From: Saccoglossus kowalevskii
Lineage: Eukaryota; Hemichordata; Enteropneusta; Harrimaniidae
Length of the DNA stretch: 22,624 nt
Direction of reading: 5' to 3'
NCBI RefSeq assembly: GCF_000003605.2
Contig: NW_003152716.1
Span: 1-22,624, forward strand
Under the pieces are notes generated by a model. It was not told the DNA's origin and did not search any database. It saw only the letters and a program-made list of their open reading frames with translations. Every line of letters begins with the position of its first letter. Positions within the stretch are counted from its first letter, which is position 1. The translations under genes and the position numbers were made by a program. Below, piece after piece: positions 17,624-22,624 of the stretch.

Positions 17624-18877
17624 ATGGCTAGTCCAGCAGTGGAAGAAACTCTACTGGCGGTGAGTGCACAGTTATATACTCTAGACATTGACAATTTGAT
17701 CGTGGTATTTGACCAGTTGAAAGTGACAGGGGAAACACCAGGGAAGACAAAATATGCCATCATTAGAGATATCCACCGCCATTTAGAAGGAGACTGGGCC
17801 GATGCCTTGGAAGATGGTGGATTGTCAATTCTGGTAGATTTGCTTGAAATCATGATTAAATTGACTGAAAATCAAAGGGCGGGAAATTCATCAGCTAATG
17901 AGACCCCTGGGAAAACTGATGAGGACCTAAGTACAACCAAAACTGCCACAGAAAAGATTTCCCAGGATAAAATTGTTGCAAAGTTACAAAGTGATTATGA
18001 GGCAGTACAGTTACAATTGTTGGAACTCACCAAGGCTACTGAGGGAAGAACAAATCAGGATGTAGGAGGGAAAGCAATGGTGTATACCAGAGAGTTTAAG
18101 ATTAGTGGACAGATTGGGAAACCTGATCAAAAGGATAAACTGACTTTCACCAGCTTGATACATCAAATTGAAAGTGGGATTAGTAGGGGATACCATGAAA
18201 GAGAAATCATTGAAGGTGTGATCAGGGCAATCAGTAGCCAAGAAGAGATACGTACCTACTTGGAAAGTACTAGCAATTTGACACTTCCTCGCTTAAGGTC
18301 ACTTCTTAGAGCACATTACAGGGAAAGGGAGGCCAAAGAACTGTACCAAGATCTCAGTAGGGCAACTCAGGACCCTAAAGAATCGCCCCAAAACTTTCTA
18401 TTTCTCATACTTGGCCTTCGACAGCGAGTTATATTTGCATCTAAGGCAGCTGATGCTACAATTAAATATGATCCAGCATTGGTAACTGACACCTTCCGTC
18501 AGGCTGTGGTGACTGGGTTAATTAATGACTCTATCAGAGCTGATGTACAACCATATTTGTTGGATGGTGACATTGATGATGAAAAATTGCTTGAAAAACT
18601 GAATGTTGCAGTCAAACATGAGGAAGAGAGGCAACGTAAACGATCATCAGGACGGGGTACTGCAGTCAGAGTTAATGCTGCAGAGGGTACATGTACCAGT
18701 CACATGTCAGCTGATCAGCTGATGGGAAAAAGAACTGTAACCATTGCTTTAGGTGTGGCAGCAGTGAGCACTTTAAAGCTGGATGCAAGTCACCAAGAAA
18801 ACAGGCAGGAAACGGAGATCGGTTACCCAGACGGGACATGGAGTAACCAAGCCACAAGACCAGTTCCAAACTTGTAA
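17624..18877 (+). pseudogene. gag: gag of copy 3, internal deletion, out-of-frame C-terminus (417 codons)
   Basis: Residues 1-364 match the other Gag proteins (N-terminal region, linker, capsid-like core, basic stretch). Then a net 205-bp deletion, corresponding to 2098-2310 of copy 1, joins the frame to a phase not used in the intact copies. The remaining ~50 residues are an off-frame readout of the nucleocapsid DNA, ending at TAA 18875-18877. The true CCHC knuckle is therefore not translated. The junction shows CAGCTGAT twice in tandem (18708-18723), an 8-bp templated filler. The slippery heptamer is also changed to AGGAAAC (18807-18813) and is out of phase. Confidence 0.88.
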
Positions 18878-18977
18878 TAATTGCCGGAAACCAGATCAAG
18901 AAGTAAGTCAACAATGTTCTGCTTGTAATGCTGGTGCATACTGTTCCAATGACTGTCAAAAAGCCCCTTCCAGATAA
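18783..18977 (+). pseudogene. Truncated MYND frame, copy 3
   Basis: The MYND frame begins as in the other copies and keeps the first six zinc ligands up to the CQKA segment. A net 254-bp deletion (18964/18965; copy 1 positions about 2555-2808) then removes the HW, His and last Cys ligands together with the MYND/pol junction and the protease DTGS. The frame stops at 18977. It cannot fold as a MYND finger. Confidence 0.85.
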
Positions 18978-20886
18978 TCAACTAAACCCAATTGAAGAAC
19001 TTCTTGAGATTGGTACAACCCTGAATGTGAAAGCGATGAATGGTACAGATATACCTTATTCAGGCTGGGTAGAGGTAGATTTTCATCTGACTTCCAGGGA
19101 TCCAGGTACCAAAGAATTAAAAGTACCAATGTTAGTCACTGCAGACTCCTCCAATGAACCAACTAGTCCTATCATTGGGTATAATGTTATAGAAGAGGTA
19201 TGCAAACAGTACGGCAATAGTAAAGATGACAACCCATGTATAAACTTGACAAATACTATATCCAACTCATTGAAATTGAAGAAAACACAAAATGCTCAAG
19301 CTGTGGTTAATTTAATTCAGCAGAATTATATGGATTGTGGCTATTTGGGCATAGTTAGATCTGGTAGACGAGGGGTGAAGGTCCAGGCAGGTCAGACAGT
19401 TGAAGTTAAATGTCCAGTTCGAACCGAACCAATTAAAGGGAAACAACCAGTGTTGTTTGAACCAAGTATAGAGAACCCTCTACAGGATGGCTTGGAAGTG
19501 AATGGACATTTAATTGACATAAGCCAGGGATCTGCACACCAAATCATTATTCCAGTGCATAACTCTACCAAACATGACATCATTCTTGCAAACCGGACAA
19601 TACTTGGACATCTTCAGTGGATTAAGTCACTTACCCCACTTGAAGTTAAACTTAAAGCTGAAACAAAGTCTGAGGTCAAGGTGAATTCCACCACAACCAC
19701 CCCTGAAATCAACCACAAATCATCAAGTGAGACTTTACCAGGTTCATGGAAACCACCTATTGATTTGAGTCATTTGTCTACTGAACAACAGGATATAGTA
19801 CAAAAAATGCTACAAGGAGAATCAGCTGTATTTGCAAAAAGTGATACAGACATTGGCTGCATTGAAGATCTGAAACTCCATATTCAGTTAAATGACAGTA
19901 CCCCTGTGCAACATAAATACAGATCTCTACCTAGACCTTTGTATGCAGAGGTAAAACAATACCTGGAAGATCTCATAAACCAAGGGTGGGTGAAGAAGTC
20001 AAGATCTGTTTATTCATCACCTGTTGTCTGTGTGAGGAAACGGGATGGAACATTGAGGCTCTGTATTGATTATCGTGAGCTTAATCAGAAAACACTACCA
20101 GACAGACAACCGATTCCGCGTATTCAGGATATTTTAGATAGGTTGGGAGGAAGTTCATGGTTCTCAGTAGTAGATCAAGGCAAGGCTTATCACCAGGGCT
20201 TCATGGATGAGGAGAGTCAGCCATTGACCGCTTTCATCACCCCATGGGGACAGTATGAATGGACCCGAATACCATTTGGCTTACGTAATGCACCAAATGG
20301 GTATCAACGCTATATGGAGGAATGCCTTGATGGGTTGAGTCATGATGTATGTGAGCCATATTTAGATGATGTGTTAGTTCACTCTAAAACATTTGAAGAT
20401 CATGTAGAAGACATCAGAAAAGTTCTACGCAGGCTCCACCAGCATGGTATCAAACTGAAGCCCAAAAAGTGCACCCTGTTTAAACGTAAAGTACGGTATT
20501 TAGGTAGGATAATCTCAGAAAAAGGGTATGAACCAGACTCAGAAGATACTATAGCTGTTCGAGCTTTGAAAGATAAGAAGCCAGCTACAGTAGGGGAACT
20601 CAGGAAATTATTAGGACTACTGGGTTACTTCCGTCAATATATCAAGGACTTTTCTAGAATAGCTAAACCTTTGTATGCTCTACTGACTGTTCCAACAAAC
20701 CAAGCTGATCAACCTATGAGGAAGGAGAACACCAAATCCCAAAGTAGAAAAGCGAAAGAACAGGCATCATCACACCATCCAATACAGTGGGAAAAATATC
20801 ATCAACAGATATTGAACACACTACTGGATCAACTAATAAACCCTCCAATATTAGATACCCCGACTTCAACAAACCTTACACCTTAG
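18928..20886 (+). pseudogene. Protease C-terminus to RT fragment of pol, copy 3
   Basis: The first ~13 residues are an off-frame reading of MYND DNA. From about 18965 the frame is true Pol: the protease flap and C-terminal part (including EELLEIG and [10 protein letters not shown], but no DTGS), the linker, the full RT with [10 protein letters not shown] and YLDD (20359-20370), and the connection region. A 1-bp deletion of G near 20854 then shifts it and it stops at 20884-20886. It lacks the nonsense codons of copy 2, so copy 3 was not derived from copy 2 after those arose. Confidence 0.88.
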
Positions 20887-21242
20887 TTACTGATGCTTCA
20901 AAAGATGGTTTAGGAGCTATGTTACATCAAAGACAGAATGGAAAATTAGTTGTCATAGGATACGGTTCAAGAACTCTAACACCTGCTGAACAGAATTATC
21001 ACATGCATTCTGGAAAACTAGAATTTCTCGCACTGAAATGGGCTGTCACAGAGAAATTCAGAGACTATTTGTACTATGCACCATCATTTATTGTTTATAC
21101 AGACAACAATCCTTTAACATACGTCTTAACGACTGCCAAGCTGAATGCAACAGGACACAGATGGGTAGCAGAGTTGGCAGACTTTAATTTTACGATAACA
21201 TACAACCCAGGCCGATCTAACACTGATGCCGATGTACTATCA
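20853..21242 (+). pseudogene. RNase H fragment of pol, copy 3
   Basis: The Pol frame resumes after the 1-bp deletion with [15 protein letters not shown], Glu in KLEFLAL, YTDNNP and NTDADVLS. All four RNase H acidic residues are readable. A 23-bp deletion (copy 1 positions about 5064-5086) then removes the RMPVD end and changes frame. The open stretch continues to 21287 in wrong codons. Confidence 0.83.
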
Positions 21243-21843
21243 ATATGCGGCAAAATGCACAGAGCAAGTCTCCCAAGATATAATTAGTGCTACAGTCCAA
21301 TCAGCCAATGCTATCCAGAACGGAACAACTGACTGGGCTCATGCAATTGCTTTGCCTCATAATGTTCAAGAAGACAGTCTGGGAAGTGCAACATCAACAA
21401 TAACACCAATGACGATACCTCAAATAAAGGCTGCTCAACAAGAAGATCAGGCAATTAACAAAATAAGTCAATACAAACAAAAGAAGTGTCACCCAACACA
21501 GGAAGAGCGCAGAGGAGAGTCACATGAGTGTAAAGCTCTTATGCGTGAGTGGAACAAGTTATTTCTAGATAAAAATGGCATCCTACGTCGGTGTACGTCA
21601 TCAGCTGTTCAACTCATTCTACCACACAAGTACAGGGGACTGGTTTATAAAAAACTCCATGAAGAAATGGGACATCTGGGAGTAGAGCGTGTTGTAAATC
21701 TGGCCAGACAACGATTCTATTGGCCACACATGCAGAGAGACATTGAGAAATACATAACCAAGCAATGTAAATGCATCAAACAGAAACCACCAAATGTCCA
21801 CGTAAAAGCACCATTAGTAAATATCAACAACTGTACCCTTTGA
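21226..21843 (+). pseudogene. RNase H-integrase linker and integrase zinc domain, copy 3
   Basis: From about 21243 the frame is true Pol: the linker, then the integrase N-terminal zinc domain with H-x4-H and C-x-C intact. A 2-bp deletion near 21826 (in the ATCACCACAAC segment of copy 1) ends it at TGA 21841-21843, just before the catalytic core. Confidence 0.83.
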
Positions 21844-21844
21844 A

Positions 21845-21981
21845 ATGGTATCTATTGATTTCCTGCACTTGGAAAAGAGCACAGGTGGTTATGAATATAT
21901 TCTGTTACTTGTAGACCACTTTACTCGGTTTGCACAAGCCTACCCAACAACAAACAAGGTGGGGAAAACAGTAGCAGATAT
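21845..21981 (+). pseudogene. Start of integrase core, copy 3
   Basis: A short true-frame segment with the first catalytic Asp (SIDFLHLEK) and the [16 protein letters not shown] region. A 1-bp deletion near 21980 in the ADKIF codons shifts it; the open stretch runs on to 22093 in the wrong frame. Confidence 0.82.
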
Positions 21982-22624
21982 ATATTCAATGATTTCATTC
22001 CACGCTTTGGATACCCTGCAAAAATTCATCACGATCAAGGGGGTGAATTCGAAAATCAGTTTTTTAGAAGATTACAGCAGGTGGCTGGAATGAAAGCTTC
22101 AAGGACTACACCATATCACCCTATGGGGAATGGACAGGTAGAGAGGATGAACAGAACACTGCTGTCTATGTTAAGGACACTGCCAGAAAAACAGAAGTCT
22201 AGATGGAAGGAATCAGTAAACAAAATGGTGCATGCCTATAATTGCACTAGAAATGACGCAGCTGGATTTTCACCACACTATCTATTGTTTGGACGATCTC
22301 CAAGATTACCTGTGGATGTTCTGTTTCAACTAGAGGAAAAGGAACAGTCTGGTAGTCACCAAAATTATGTTTCCAGGTGGCAGACTAGTATGAACCAGGC
22401 ATATAAGCTGGCAGCTGAAAGTGCAAACAAACAAGCAGAGAGAGGGAAGAGGTACTATGACCATAAAATACATAGTACTATTTTTCAACCAGATGACAGA
22501 GTCTTGATACGAAATCTTAGCCAACGTGGAGGACCGGGTAAACTACGGTCATACTGGGAAGACAAGATCCATATTGTAACAGATAGAAAGGAAGATGACA
22601 AACTGAACCTGAAAATGGTGATGG
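21982..22624 (+). pseudogene. Integrase core and C-terminal module, copy 3 (runs off window)
   Basis: Read from 21982 this phase is open to the window end: [15 protein letters not shown] (second Asp), NGQVER (Glu), [10 protein letters not shown] and [13 protein letters not shown]. Two changes from the other copies stand out: QPDD instead of QPGD before the C-terminal module, and a deletion near 22600 removing the SPVY region. It has no start of its own and depends on frames broken upstream. Confidence 0.83.

Larger units (their letters stand above)
16913..22624 (+). mobile_element. Ty3/gypsy-like LTR retrotransposon, copy 3 (3' end outside window, decayed)
   Basis: LTR, PBS, leader, gag and pol as far as the sequence after the integrase core. 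It is the most decayed copy: two deletions of 205 and 254 bp (net) in gag/MYND/protease, four further frame-disrupting small deletions in pol up to 21980, and another near the window end. The rest of pol, its PPT and 3' LTR are beyond 22624. Confidence 0.93.

Overview
The window is eukaryotic, almost certainly metazoan, repetitive DNA. It holds a head-to-tail array of one Ty3/gypsy-like LTR retrotransposon. The three copies (called 1, 2 and 3 here) share single LTRs, and everything recognisable is on the + strand. The TG...CA LTRs, tRNA-Pro primer site, Gag zinc knuckle, PR-RT-RNaseH-IN order and a LINE fragment with a tetranucleotide tail all point to an animal genome. The Gag/Pol style recalls families I associate with fish and aquatic invertebrates, so an aquatic invertebrate is my guess; the species cannot be named from sequence alone. 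No host gene, RNA gene, CRISPR array or bacterial feature was seen.

Layout. Copy 1: partial 5' LTR 1-809, split by a 493-bp LINE 3' end at 135-627; leader with PBS 810-1005; gag 1006-2433; MYND zinc-finger frame 2370-2642; pol 2643-7073 with its displaced C-terminus running to 7410; 3' untranslated region; polypurine tract 8016-8028; LTR 8029-8536. Copy 2: shares LTR 8029-8536; gag 8733-10160; MYND fused in frame to protease; pol broken by stops, three frame-disturbing deletions and a 1158-bp in-frame tandem duplication, ending at 16295; PPT 16900-16912; LTR 16913-17426. Copy 3: shares LTR 16913-17426; gag 17624-18877 and pol to the window edge, heavily decayed.

How the parts work together. 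Gag (475 aa) is in one frame. The following frame is -1 relative to it and begins inside the gag 3' end. A GGGAAAC heptamer in the correct gag phase, a 7-nt spacer and a predicted H-type pseudoknot lie over the gag stop. This is a textbook -1 ribosomal frameshift arrangement. The frame entered by the shift first encodes a complete MYND zinc finger and then protease, RT, RNase H and integrase. In copy 1 a TAA directly before an ATG separates MYND from pol; in copy 2 the codon is AAA and MYND-protease is continuous. The MYND finger in the Gag-Pol transframe region is the most unusual thing in the window.

Copy 1 is the best preserved (uninterrupted gag and a 1476-codon pol), but its 5' LTR carries the LINE, its protease lacks 6 residues present in copies 2 and 3, and a 2-bp deletion truncates the pol tail. 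No env-like gene was found.
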